DNA from: Gordonia namibiensis NBRC 108229
Lineage (GTDB): Bacteria > Actinomycetota > Actinomycetes > Mycobacteriales > Mycobacteriaceae
NCBI RefSeq assembly: GCF_000298235.1
Contig: NZ_BAHE01000015.1
Location: 62,001-126,000, forward strand
Reading direction: 5' to 3'
DNA: 64,000 nt
The notes under the pieces are model-generated. The model was given only the letters and a program-made list of their open reading frames with translations. It did no database searches and was not told the origin of the DNA. Below are positions 12,409 through 20,938 of this stretch, in pieces. The first letter of the stretch is position 1. Each line of letters begins with the position of its first letter. The position numbers and the translations under genes were made by a program.

Positions 12409-13106
12409 TCCGAGACGGCAGCCGCCGCCTCGGTGATGATCTCTCGCATCGACGCCTCCGCGGCCTTCGGGTCGCGGAGGCGTATTGCTCTCGCCACGTC
12501 GTCGTGAAGGGCGATGGCTGCCGGGTTCGGGGTCGGCGGCATCATCCCGTGATGGGTTCGGCCGGCCAGGACCTCGCCGACGACGTCGGCCAGCGACCGG
12601 AACATCTCGTTGCCGCTCGCCTCGAGCAAGGTGCGGTGGAAGACCTTGTCCGCCAGCAGATATGACTGCAGGTCGCCGGTCCGGCCGTGAACCGACATGT
12701 CCGACACCGCGGCCGCGAGGATGCGGCAGTGGTGCTCGTTCGCACGTTCGGCCGCGAGCGCGGCCGCCACGGGCTCGAAGCCGCGTCGAAGTTCCGACAG
12801 AGTTGCGAGGAACTCCGCACGGTCCGCGCCGTCGAGACGCCACCGGATGAGTCGGGGGTCGAACACGCTCCACCGGGTCCGCGGCTGGATGGTGATGCCG
12901 ACCCGGCGTCGTGACTCGACGAGTCCCATCGATTCGAGGACTTTGATCACCTCGCGCGCCACGGTCCGAGACACCCCGTGCTCGGTGCAGATGGCGTCGA
13001 GCGTCAGGACGCTGCCCGCCGGCTGTGCCCCCGAGACGATGCGCCGGCCGATGGCAGCGAGGGTCTCATCGTGGCGCTCTGTGGTCCCACCTGTGCTCCG
13101 ACTCAC
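12384..13106 (-). CDS. GntR/FadR-type regulator of gluconate use
   Basis: A 240-residue regulator. The N-terminal winged helix (about residues 10-75) includes LDAICTEHGVSRTVAREVIKVLESMGLVESRRRVGI. The FCD all-helical ligand domain follows (about 95-230) with metal-site histidines such as VFHRTLLEASGN. It is divergent from gluconokinase and gluconate permease genes, so it most likely represses them in the absence of gluconate or 6-phosphogluconate. Start is the GTG at 13106. The final codons come from the last, diverged copy of the 31-bp repeat array, an unusual gene end. Confidence 0.9.
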   Translation of the reverse strand: MSRSTGGTTERHDETLAAIGRRIVSGAQPAGSVLTLDAICTEHGVSRTVAREVIKVLESMGLVESRRRVGITIQPRTRWSVFDPRLIRWRLDGADRAEFLATLSELRRGFEPVAAALAAERANEHHCRILAAAVSDMSVHGRTGDLQSYLLADKVFHRTLLEASGNEMFRSLADVVGEVLAGRTHHGMMPPTPNPAAIALHDDVARAIRLRDPKAAEASMREIITEAAAAVSDAPPLPEV

Positions 13107-13166
13107 GATTTCATCTTCTCATTAACGGCCTCTGGCGCAAATGTGCGTACTTAACGCGCGAGGGAC

Positions 13167-13186
13167 TTGCATAAGTATGACTATTG
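13167..13186. promoter_or_regulatory. Possible gntR/gntK operator-promoter
   Basis: In the AT-richer gap between gntR and gntK the sequence CATA-AG-TATG is a short symmetric site followed by an AT-rich hexamer region. FadR-type GntR proteins bind such short symmetric sites. The assignment rests on position and symmetry only. Confidence 0.3.
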
Positions 13187-13231
13187 AGGCAGTCTCCGTG
13201 ATCAGCAGCACAGCGATGTGGAGGAGTTGGC

Positions 13232-13735
13232 ATGCGATCACCGGTGGTCGTTATGGGTGTGTCCGGGTCGGGGAAGTCGACCGTGGGGGCCGCGTTGGCG
13301 CAGCGTCTACGCGTTCCGTTCGCGGACGCCGACGACTTCCACTCGGCGGAGAACATCGCCAAGATGTCGGCCGGTCAGCCGCTCGACGACGACGACCGTC
13401 GTCCGTGGCTGGAATCCATCGGGGTCTGGCTGGCCGAACACGGTGACGGTGGGGTGATGAGCTGTTCCGCGCTCAAGCACGAGTACCGCGACCGTCTCCG
13501 GGGGCACGAGCCGTCGGTGCTGTTCGCGCACCTCGCCGGCTCGGTCGAGGTCATCGCCCGCCGCCAGGCATCGCGGCCGGGGCACTTCATGCCGACAGCG
13601 TTGCTGCGATCCCAATTCGAGACCCTCGAACCCCTGACATCCGATGAGCGCGGCCTGACCGTCGACGTGGACCAGAGCGTGGACGCCATCGTCGACGAGC
13701 TGGTCGCGTCGCTCCCCAACGGCGAGGAGAACTGA
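13232..13735 (+). CDS. gntK: Gluconokinase
   Basis: A 167-residue gluconate kinase making 6-phosphogluconate. The Walker A motif GVSGSGKST is at residues 9-17, and DADDFHSAENIAKMSAGQPLDDDDRRPWL is the substrate-binding signature of the GntK family. SCSALKHEYRDRLR and RPGHFMPTALLRSQFETLEPL are further landmarks. GAGGAG lies five bases before the ATG. Its stop is 2 bp from gntP, so uptake and phosphorylation are coupled in one operon opposite the GntR regulator. Confidence 0.95.
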   Translation: MRSPVVVMGVSGSGKSTVGAALAQRLRVPFADADDFHSAENIAKMSAGQPLDDDDRRPWLESIGVWLAEHGDGGVMSCSALKHEYRDRLRGHEPSVLFAHLAGSVEVIARRQASRPGHFMPTALLRSQFETLEPLTSDERGLTVDVDQSVDAIVDELVASLPNGEEN

Positions 13736-13737
13736 AC

Positions 13738-15132
13738 ATGTTGTCGACCACCACGATCCTCGCCGCGAGTGCGGATCTGCCCGAGCCGGTCGCGCCGGGT
13801 TGGCAGCTCGTCGTCGCGGCTCTGGCCGGTATCGCGGTCATCGTCGTGGCGATCACCGTCGCCAAGGTCCATCCGTTCCTCGCGCTGGTCGGCGGCGGTG
13901 CCACGGTCGGCATCGTCGCGGGTGAGTCGATCCCGACGGTCCTGGAGTCCTTCACCACCGGATTCGGTTCCACCGCAGCCGGTGTGGGCATCCTGATCGC
14001 GCTCGGGGCGATGTTCGCGAAGCTGCTCGCCGACTCCGGAGGCGCCGACGAGATCGTGGACACGATCGTCGGGCATGCCTCCCCGCGCATGCTGCCGTGG
14101 GCGATGGCGCTCGTCGGCGCGATCATCGGACTGCCGATGTTCTTCGAGATCGGCCTCGTCCTTCTGATGCCGGTGATCTATCTGGTTGCCCGACGCTCGG
14201 GCCTGGGCCTGATCCCGATCGGCATTCCTGCGCTCGCCGGTCTCTCGGCCATGCACGGCTTCGTGCCCCCGCACCCCGGCCCGCTCGTGGCCATCGACGC
14301 CCTCGGTGCCGATCTCGGCCTGACCCTCGCACTCGGTGTGGCCGTGGCCATCCCGACGATCATCGTCTCGGGTCCGCTGTTCGGCACGCTCGCCGGCAAG
14401 TGGGTGACGGTCGATGCGCCGACAACTTTCGACGTCGATCCCGACGACGGCCCGACCACCAAGCGGCCGTCCTTCGGCATCACCATGTTCAGCGTCCTGC
14501 TGCCGGTCGTCCTGATGCTGGGCAAGGCGCTCGCCGAGATCTTCATCGACGACAAGGATCAGCTCCTGCGACGCATCCTCGACATCCTCGGTACACCCCT
14601 GATCGCCCTGCTGATAGCCGTCGTCGTCGCCATGTTCACCCTGGGCCGCGGCTCGGGGATGGATCGCGAGACCATCTCGAAGTGCACCGGTGCGGCGCTG
14701 CCCGCCATCGCCGGCATCCTGCTGATCGTCTCCGCTGGTGGCGGATTCAAGCAGGTTCTCGTCGACACGGGCATCGGCACGCTCCTGGCCGACTGGGCCA
14801 CGGGCGCAAACGTCCCGGTTCTGGTCCTCGCCTGGGTGCTCGCCGCGCTGATCCGCCTGGCCACCGGCTCGGCGACCGTCGCGACCATCACCGCGTCGTC
14901 GTTGATGCTCGGACTTGTCGACGGACTGAGCTCGGGGGAGGTCTCTCTGGTCGTCCTCGCGATCGGTGCCGGCTCGGTCTTCCTGTCGCACGTGAACGAC
15001 GCCGGCTTCTGGCTGGTCAAGGAGTACTTCGGCATGACCGTCGGCCAGACCTTCAAGACCTGGTCGATGATGGAGACCCTGCTGTCGGTGAGCGGTCTGG
15101 TCGTCGTGCTGGCCCTCGGACTGGTGATCTGA
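13738..15132 (+). CDS. gntP: Gluconate:H+ symporter, GntP family
   Basis: A 464-residue polytopic membrane protein with about 12-14 helices. The conserved segments GFVPPHPGPLVAIDALGADLG, SADSGGADEIVDTIVGHASPRMLPWAM-like and FLSHVNDAGFWLVKEYFGMTVGQTFKTWS match the GntP family closely. It imports gluconate with protons. It starts 2 bp after gntK. The C-terminal LSVSGLVVVLALGLVI is the last membrane span. Confidence 0.95.
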   Translation: MLSTTTILAASADLPEPVAPGWQLVVAALAGIAVIVVAITVAKVHPFLALVGGGATVGIVAGESIPTVLESFTTGFGSTAAGVGILIALGAMFAKLLADSGGADEIVDTIVGHASPRMLPWAMALVGAIIGLPMFFEIGLVLLMPVIYLVARRSGLGLIPIGIPALAGLSAMHGFVPPHPGPLVAIDALGADLGLTLALGVAVAIPTIIVSGPLFGTLAGKWVTVDAPTTFDVDPDDGPTTKRPSFGITMFSVLLPVVLMLGKALAEIFIDDKDQLLRRILDILGTPLIALLIAVVVAMFTLGRGSGMDRETISKCTGAALPAIAGILLIVSAGGGFKQVLVDTGIGTLLADWATGANVPVLVLAWVLAALIRLATGSATVATITASSLMLGLVDGLSSGEVSLVVLAIGAGSVFLSHVNDAGFWLVKEYFGMTVGQTFKTWSMMETLLSVSGLVVVLALGLVI

Positions 15133-15352
15133 CCGGGCTGACCGCGCCGCCCTGACGGGCGCCCGCTGAAAAGCGCCCCTCGGAACCGCCCCTGAGATCG
15201 ACCCTCACCAGCAGAGCCGGCGACATGGTGTCGTCGAGCCCGCTGCGGAGGGCGGATCCCGGGGGCGGTTTTCGGTCGCGGCGCGGGTGGCCACAACGCG
15301 GATGAGGACCCAGTCACCCGACTCAACTTACTGTGGGGTAGGTTACTCGCCC

Positions 15353-16642
15353 ATGAAGCTGAAGTCGGGAACGAGCGTTGGGTCGCGCCGCAGGTCACGC
15401 CTGCGAAAGACCACGATTGCGGGTGCGGTGGCAGCGGCCTGTGCGGCTGCCGTGATCAGTCCGGCGCCGGACGCGAGTGCGTCCGATTTCTACACCCCGC
15501 CGGCATCCTTCGCGACCGATCCCGGCTCGGTGATCCGGAGCCAACAGATCCCGCTGCTCCTGCAGATCCCGGGTGCGCCGAATCAGTGGCCGGGTACGGC
15601 CCGCAAGGTCATGTACACCTCGACCTACCAGGACGGGAAGCCTGCCGCGGTCACCGGGACCGTCGTCGAGCCGACCGCGCCGTGGACCGGGAAGGGGCCG
15701 CGCCCGACCGTCGTCGTCGGTCCGGGAACGATCGGCCAGGGTGACCAGTGCGCGGCGTCGAAGCTGATGAGCCTGCCGATGTCGATCGACATCACCAAAC
15801 CCAGCATCGGTGTCAACTACACCGCGCCGGAGATGTACTACATGCTGCTCAACGGCGTGCGGGTCTTCGTCACCGACTACATCGGCATGGGCACCCCGGG
15901 CATCCACACCTACGTCAACCGTTCGGAGACCGGCCACGCCATGCTCGACGGGGCCCGGGCCGCGTTGCGCGCATCCGGCGCCCCGTCCGACGCGCCGGTC
16001 GGCTTCATCGGCTACTCGCAGGGCGGTGGCGCCGCCGCCTCCGCGGCCGAACTCGCCGCGACCTACGCACCGGAACTGAACGTCCGTGCCAGTTACGCCG
16101 GTGCGCCGCCCGCCGACCTGGAGAAGGTCATCCCGGCCATCGACGGGAGCACGATCGCCGGCGCCATCGGCTTCGCCGTCAACGGCCTTACCCAGCGGTA
16201 CCCGGTGGTCGCCGACGTCGTGCAACGGGAGACCAACGCCTCCGGAAAGGCTGCGCTGAAACAGATCTCGACGAGCTGCATCGGCGACATCATCCCCGCC
16301 TTCGGTTTCCAGCAGACCAAGAACTGGACCCGCACCGGCGAGACGCTCTCCTCGGTGATCGCACGGTCGCCGGAGGTGCAGAAGATCGTCGGCGAACAGC
16401 GCATCGGTCGCCTGAAGCCGAACGCGCCGGTCTTCCTCGAAGGTGGCCTCAACGACGACGTGATCCCGCACGGTCAGGTCGCCCAGCTCGCCGCGGACTG
16501 GCGGGCACAGGGGGCCGACGTCCGGTTCGTCACGGACCCCACGCCGCCGATCCTGACCAAGTCGATCGTCAACCACGTGGTCCCGATGCTCGGCACGTTC
16601 CTGCCCGGCATGGAGTTCGTCCTCGGCGAGTTCCGGAAGTAG
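15353..16642 (+). CDS. Secreted lipase, LIP family
   Basis: A 429-residue exported alpha/beta hydrolase. An Arg-rich N-terminus and hydrophobic core (TTIAGAVAAACAAAVISPAPDASA) form a Sec signal peptide with probable cleavage after ASA near residue 46. The nucleophile elbow is GYSQGGG, and the family stretch TDYIGMGTPGIHTYVNRSETGHAMLDGARAA is typical of secretory lipases (LIP, PF03583 type). The acid and base are probably in GLNDDVIP and NHVVP. It should hydrolyse triglycerides or other esters outside the cell. The ATG at 15353 is chosen because the signal peptide starts there. Confidence 0.92.
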   Translation: MKLKSGTSVGSRRRSRLRKTTIAGAVAAACAAAVISPAPDASASDFYTPPASFATDPGSVIRSQQIPLLLQIPGAPNQWPGTARKVMYTSTYQDGKPAAVTGTVVEPTAPWTGKGPRPTVVVGPGTIGQGDQCAASKLMSLPMSIDITKPSIGVNYTAPEMYYMLLNGVRVFVTDYIGMGTPGIHTYVNRSETGHAMLDGARAALRASGAPSDAPVGFIGYSQGGGAAASAAELAATYAPELNVRASYAGAPPADLEKVIPAIDGSTIAGAIGFAVNGLTQRYPVVADVVQRETNASGKAALKQISTSCIGDIIPAFGFQQTKNWTRTGETLSSVIARSPEVQKIVGEQRIGRLKPNAPVFLEGGLNDDVIPHGQVAQLAADWRAQGADVRFVTDPTPPILTKSIVNHVVPMLGTFLPGMEFVLGEFRK

Positions 16643-16655
16643 TCGAACAGAACAA

Positions 16656-16694
16656 GGACAGGGTCCGTCGGCAGAGCTCCGGCGGGCCCTGTCC
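16656..16694 (+). terminator. Hairpin terminator after the lipase gene
   Basis: GGACAGGGTCCG and CGGGCCCTGTCC form a 12-bp stem with one mismatch and a 15-nt loop, 13 nt after the lipase stop. Confidence 0.65.
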
Positions 16695-16725
16695 GTTCCC
16701 GAGGTCCGGATGGCAGGATCGAGGA

Positions 16726-17400
16726 ATGAACGATCCGCACGGGCCGGGGGACCCCCACGATCGAGACCCCGAACGCATCCCGACCCAGGCCGAGCTCGAC
16801 GCCGAGGACCTCGCCGCGCTGGAACGCTCGTCGCGTGACCGCGACCAGGCGGCGCTCTACCCGCCGCGACCGTCCGACCCGGGCAGCCCGCCGGCGGCCC
16901 TGGCACTCCACGCCCGCGTCGTCTGGTGGGGTGCGGCGGTCATCGGGCTGATCCTGGCGGTCTACGGCTTCTTCAACCTCGGCACCATCACCGACGACCT
17001 GCGGCAGCGCCTCCTCGAGGGAGTCGTGACCGACCCGGCCAACTCCGCACCGGAGGACCAGGTCGAGACGCTGGCCGGGTTCTTCCCTCCGTTCATGCTG
17101 GTCATGATCGTCGTCGTCCTGGTGATCGAGTACCTGCTGCTGGTGGCCGCGGTGACCCACCACAGCCGACACTGTCGTAACTTCTTCCTCGCCGCCGTGG
17201 TGGTCCATCTCCTTTGCATCCCGGTCGGCGTCGACCTCCTCTTCCGCTATCCCGACATCTCGTCGACGATGGTCGTTCTCAGCTGGGTGCAGTTCGCGTT
17301 GCTCGTGATCGCGGCACTTCTCACCGCGCGTCGGTCCGTCAACACCTGGCTGCCGGAATCGACTCGGATGAAGCCGACTCGCATGATGCGCGGCCGCTGA
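16726..17400 (+). CDS. Four-helix membrane protein of unknown function
   Basis: A 224-residue protein. An acidic, Pro-rich cytoplasmic N-terminus of about 60 residues precedes four hydrophobic segments (approximately VVWWGAAVIGLILAVYGFF, FMLVMIVVVLVIEYLLLVAA, FFLAAVVVHLLCIPVGV and MVVLSWVQFALLVIAALL). The C-terminus is basic and cytoplasmic. I recognise no functional motif. GAGG lies directly before the ATG. It stands alone between a terminator and the ohr promoter region. Confidence 0.75.
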   Translation: MNDPHGPGDPHDRDPERIPTQAELDAEDLAALERSSRDRDQAALYPPRPSDPGSPPAALALHARVVWWGAAVIGLILAVYGFFNLGTITDDLRQRLLEGVVTDPANSAPEDQVETLAGFFPPFMLVMIVVVLVIEYLLLVAAVTHHSRHCRNFFLAAVVVHLLCIPVGVDLLFRYPDISSTMVVLSWVQFALLVIAALLTARRSVNTWLPESTRMKPTRMMRGR

Positions 17401-17556
17401 CACGAGAGTGTCGTATCGGCGCTGACACTCGGCGGCACGTTTGTAACCCCCGCCACCAGGCGGTTTGATCGGAATGAATCCGGGTACAGGTCGGTTGGAC
17501 AGAACGTTGGTTCCACAGAGCCGAACATCCACCACCTGAACCCAGGAGGACCCCCG

Positions 17557-17989
17557 ATGGCAATCGAACCCGTCTACACCATTTCGTCCAAGGCATCCGG
17601 CGGCGGACGCGACGGTGAGGTGGTCTCGGCCTCGGGCCAGATCGACCTCGACCTCCGACCGCCGAAGGAGATGGGCGGCAGCGGCGACGGCTCCAACCCC
17701 GAGGAACTCTTCTCGGCCGGCTACGCGGCGTGCTTCCTCGGGGCTCTCCGAGCCACGTCGAAGGCAGCCGGTAGCCCGGTGCCCGACGACTCGACTGTGA
17801 ACGTGACCGTCGGCATCGGCAAGGACCCCGCCGACGGCGGCTTCGGATTTGACCGTGGCGATCGACGTCTCCATCCCCGGCGTCGACGAGACGAAGGCCC
17901 AGGAGCTGGCGAACAAGGCGCACGAGTTCTGCCCCTACTCCAAGGCCACCCGCGGCAACATCGAGCAGAAGGTCACCGTCACCGTCTGA
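17557..17989 (+). pseudogene. Organic hydroperoxide resistance protein (Ohr), single-base frameshift
   Basis: The intact product would be about 143 residues, a thiol peroxidase of the OsmC/Ohr family. The first frame carries the N-terminal half with the peroxidatic Cys in GYAACFLGAL. After the TTT at 17848-17850 the frame changes: reading one base on gives LTVAIDVSIPGVDETKAQ, and then the resolving Cys in HEFCPYSKATRGN, ending at 17989. One extra T explains the break (GGFGL becoming GGFGFD). As written the protein lacks its second catalytic Cys and would be inactive. AGGAGG before the ATG is intact and no other decay is visible, so it is recent or a sequencing error. Confidence 0.85.
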
Positions 17990-18101
17990 CACCGGCCACC
18001 CGGACCAGTCGTTCTCTCACCCGACGGGGCGCTGATCTCAGCCCCGAGTCGGCGCTCCGGTAGTACCCGCCCAGATATGACAAGGAAGGACATTCTTGAT
18101 C

Positions 18102-18575
18102 ATGACCACCCCCATCACCAGCACTCTCACCGACGAGCAGCAGTCCGTGGCCGGCAAGGCCCTGCAGGACACCCTCGTCGACATGCTCGACCTGACCCTT
18201 ATCGCCAAGCAGGCCCACTGGAACGTCGTGGGCAAGCAGTTCCGCTCGGTGCATCTCGACCTCGACGAGCTCGTCACCGTGGCGCGTGAGTTCACCGACG
18301 CCGCCGCCGAGCGCGCGACCGCCATCGGCGTCAGCCCGGACGGCCGTGCCGAGACCGTGGCCAAGACCGCGAACACCAAGGGCTTCGGCGAAGGCTGGAC
18401 CAAGGACACCGAGGTCGTCGACGCCATCGTGGAGAACCTCAAGGCAGTCATCGACGGTCTCCGCGAGCGCATCGCGGTCACCGAGGAAGCCGATCCGGTG
18501 ACGCAGGACCTGCTCATCTCATTCGCCTCGAAGCTGGAACAGCTGCATTGGATGTGGCAGGCGCAGTCCGCCTGA
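18102..18575 (+). CDS. dps: Dps-like ferritin, DNA protection during starvation
   Basis: About 157 residues forming a four-helix ferritin-like fold. The ferroxidase site residues appear in IAKQAHWNVVGKQFRSVHLDLDELV (His, then Asp and Glu), as in Dps. KLEQLHWMWQAQ is the C-terminal helix. It would form a dodecamer that oxidises and stores iron and protects DNA from peroxide. AAGGAAGGA lies 11 bases before the ATG at 18102, or five before a TTG at 18096. It follows the broken ohr gene, so both may belong to an oxidative stress group. Confidence 0.93.
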   Translation: MTTPITSTLTDEQQSVAGKALQDTLVDMLDLTLIAKQAHWNVVGKQFRSVHLDLDELVTVAREFTDAAAERATAIGVSPDGRAETVAKTANTKGFGEGWTKDTEVVDAIVENLKAVIDGLRERIAVTEEADPVTQDLLISFASKLEQLHWMWQAQSA

Positions 18576-18609
18576 CCAACCGGATGAGCCCTATCGGGGC
18601 CTCTCACAG

Positions 18610-18647
18610 CAACGAACCCCGTCGGTCACAACCGGCGGGGTTCGTTG
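18610..18647 (+). terminator. Strong hairpin terminator after dps
   Basis: A 17-bp stem with one mismatch (CAACGAACCCCG... pairing with ...CGGGGTTCGTTG) and a short loop starts 34 nt after the dps stop. It also lies just past the convergent gene at 18683 and may act both ways. Confidence 0.8.
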
Positions 18648-18682
18648 TATTCGAAGGTATGTCTCCGTGTTCGACGCCGGCG

Positions 18683-19201
18683 TCAGTCGACGGCGGGCTC
18701 GCCGACCTTCTTGTCGGCCACATCGGCGTCGGTCGTGATCGTGCCCGGATCGTCGTCGGCGTAGGAATCGCGGAAGGAAACACGCGGGGTCGACGCCGAG
18801 TGGTACAGCGCGATGCCGGCGAAGACGAGCGCGGCCAGGAGGAAGATCGCCGAGGCCGCGATCGTGACGATGTGCACGACGGTGGCGTACACGCCGTCGA
18901 GCGGCCCGACAGCGATTGCCCCGGCAGCGGCCAGGACCGCACCCAGCAGGGCCCAGGCCGCGGAGCGAATCCACGGCGCCACCACCGATGCGTAGAAGAG
19001 ACGCTGATAGATGGTGAGCGAGAACTCGTCCACCGCTGCGAGCCGGACCTCGTCATCGCCTGCCAGATCGCGCAGTTCGCGCGCCAGTGCTGTCTGTCGT
19101 TGCAGGGTTGCGGACTCCCGTTCGCGGTAGCGCACAAATGCAGCCGCACCGAACGCCGACGCGAGAAGTCCCAACCCGACCATCACACCCCAATAGTCCA
19201 C
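18683..19201 (-). CDS. Membrane protein of unknown function
   Basis: About 172 residues. A first hydrophobic helix (VMVGLGLLASAFGAAAFV) is followed by a charged, probably coiled cytoplasmic stretch (RYRERESATLQRQTALARELRDLAGDDEVRLAAVDEF). Two more helices lie in the second half, and an acidic tail ends in a Val-Gly-Glu-Pro-rich segment. No known domain is recognised. The GTG at 19201 is preferred; the ATG at 19183 is an alternative. Convergent with dps. Confidence 0.6.
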   Translation of the reverse strand: MDYWGVMVGLGLLASAFGAAAFVRYRERESATLQRQTALARELRDLAGDDEVRLAAVDEFSLTIYQRLFYASVVAPWIRSAAWALLGAVLAAAGAIAVGPLDGVYATVVHIVTIAASAIFLLAALVFAGIALYHSASTPRVSFRDSYADDDPGTITTDADVADKKVGEPAVD

Positions 19202-19418
19202 GGCACACACGCTACAACGCGGTGCGACACCGCTCGTGAACCAGGTCACAAGGGCGTCTGTCGGTGCGGGTCACGACGGCGCAGGCCGGGTGTCGTTGCG
19301 CGACCGGGGTCGTGGGGACGGGCGACCGCTGATACGTTGGGCGACCGTCTGCGCCAACGCCGGCCGAGACCCGTGGCGACCCCTGGTCGTGCGGAGCCGA
19401 GACGGGAGGAATGCACTG

Positions 19419-20873
19419 GTGACGATCCGGATGATCGGGGCGTCGATCGTCTGCGTGATGGTCGGGCTCTTCATCAGCGCATCGGCGGGGCAGGCGGACA
19501 CCGACGGGGTCGTGGCACTCGCCGACCCACGGCCGGGTGCCGCCGTTCTGGCCGGCGCGGAACCGGATTCGATCCTGGTCAGCCGCGAGTTCTACTCCCG
19601 ATCCGACGAGGCGATCCTCCTCGGGCCGGGTGCGCTCGACGAACCGGGGACCCGGCAGCGTGTCGCGGCGGCCGCCGGCGAGAACCACGTCCCCGTGCTC
19701 ACCGTGCGCCCGGACACCGCGCACAGCGTCGACGAGGAGTTGCGGCGCCTCGGAGTGCAGCGGGTGGTGCGCGTCGGCGAAATCGACGGGTTCGACGACC
19801 GCCGGTCCACGATCAGCCTCGAGGACCTGCGCGGCAACCCGCGCCCGAGCACGGACGAGCCGATCGTGATGGTCGCCCGCGGTACCCCGATGGACGCGAC
19901 GCTGACCGCCCGTTCCGCGGGGCGCGTCGTCGAGGTACCCGTCCCGGACCCCAGGGCCGATGGCGACGCGGTCGCGGCCGTGAGTGGCGCGTCACCGACG
20001 ACCGCGATCCGCGCGGTCGGTTCCGGCTTCGGCGACGACGCGGTGTTCGCGACACGTGTCGATCAGGCGCGTCGGACGCCCGAGCTCCCCGGCGGCGGAC
20101 AGATCGTGTTCCCGGGCCGCCGGATGGTCGCGCTCTACGGTTCGCCCGACGCGCCGGCGCTGGGTCCGCTCGGCCGGCAGGGCATCGAGGCGTCTATCGA
20201 CCGCGTCCGACGCTTGGCGGCCGACTATCAGCGGGTCAGCGCCGAGCCGGTGATCCCGGCTTTCGAGATCATCGCGACCGTCGCGTCGTCGGAACCGGGC
20301 GAGGGTTCCCGGTACACGAACATGCTCGACCCGGCCGTGTTGCGGCCGTGGGTCGAGGCGGCCGGACGCGCCGGGGTCTACGTGACCCTCGACCTCCAGC
20401 CCGGACGCATGGACTTCCTCGAGCAGGCCCGGCGGTATGCGGACCTTCTCGCGCTCCCACACGTCGGGCTGGCGCTCGACCCGGAGTGGCGTCTCAAGCC
20501 GGACCAGGTGCACCTCACGCAGATCGGGTCCGTCGAGGCCGACGAGGTGAACCGCACGTCGGAATGGCTCGCGGGGCTCGTGCGTGATCGGGGACTGCCG
20601 CAGAAGTTGTTCGTTCTCCACCAGTTCGACGCCGGCATGCTCGCCCAGCGGAAGAACGTCAGAACCGATCGACCCGAACTACAGGTGGTCCTGCACGCCG
20701 ACGGGCACGGGACACCGCCGGTCAAGATGGAGACCTGGCGCAGATTGCTCGACGATCTGCCCGCGGGAGTGTGGATGGGCTGGAAGAATTTCTACACGGA
20801 GGACAAGCCGACGTTCTCGCCGGCGACGACCATGGCGGTCGCGCCGACACCCTGGTTCGTCTCGTACCAGTAG
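19419..20873 (+). CDS. Exported protein of unknown function with a barrel-like C-terminal half
   Basis: A 484-residue secreted protein. MIGASIVCVMVGLFISASAGQA is a signal peptide. Residues about 30-220 alternate beta and alpha segments (DSILVSREFYSRSDEAILLGP, HVPVLTVRPDTAHSVDEELRRLGVQRVVRVGE) reminiscent of cell-wall-binding repeat proteins. The C-terminal half has strand-ending acidic positions (YVTLDLQPGR, VGLALDPEWR, LFVLHQFDAGM) suggesting a TIM-barrel hydrolase-like fold. This is inference; no catalytic pair can be named. GGGAGGA lies eight bases before the GTG. Confidence 0.75.
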   Translation: MTIRMIGASIVCVMVGLFISASAGQADTDGVVALADPRPGAAVLAGAEPDSILVSREFYSRSDEAILLGPGALDEPGTRQRVAAAAGENHVPVLTVRPDTAHSVDEELRRLGVQRVVRVGEIDGFDDRRSTISLEDLRGNPRPSTDEPIVMVARGTPMDATLTARSAGRVVEVPVPDPRADGDAVAAVSGASPTTAIRAVGSGFGDDAVFATRVDQARRTPELPGGGQIVFPGRRMVALYGSPDAPALGPLGRQGIEASIDRVRRLAADYQRVSAEPVIPAFEIIATVASSEPGEGSRYTNMLDPAVLRPWVEAAGRAGVYVTLDLQPGRMDFLEQARRYADLLALPHVGLALDPEWRLKPDQVHLTQIGSVEADEVNRTSEWLAGLVRDRGLPQKLFVLHQFDAGMLAQRKNVRTDRPELQVVLHADGHGTPPVKMETWRRLLDDLPAGVWMGWKNFYTEDKPTFSPATTMAVAPTPWFVSYQ

Positions 20874-20938
20874 CGCCGGGAGGCCCACCTCCGGGCTCCG
20901 ACGGGTGCCCGGGCCACGCTCCACAGGGAGGAGTCCCG

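Noticed and set aside
15154..15178. A GGGCGC/GCGCCC hairpin after gntP as terminator.
   Set aside because: The stem is only six base pairs with a ten-base loop and no U-tract.
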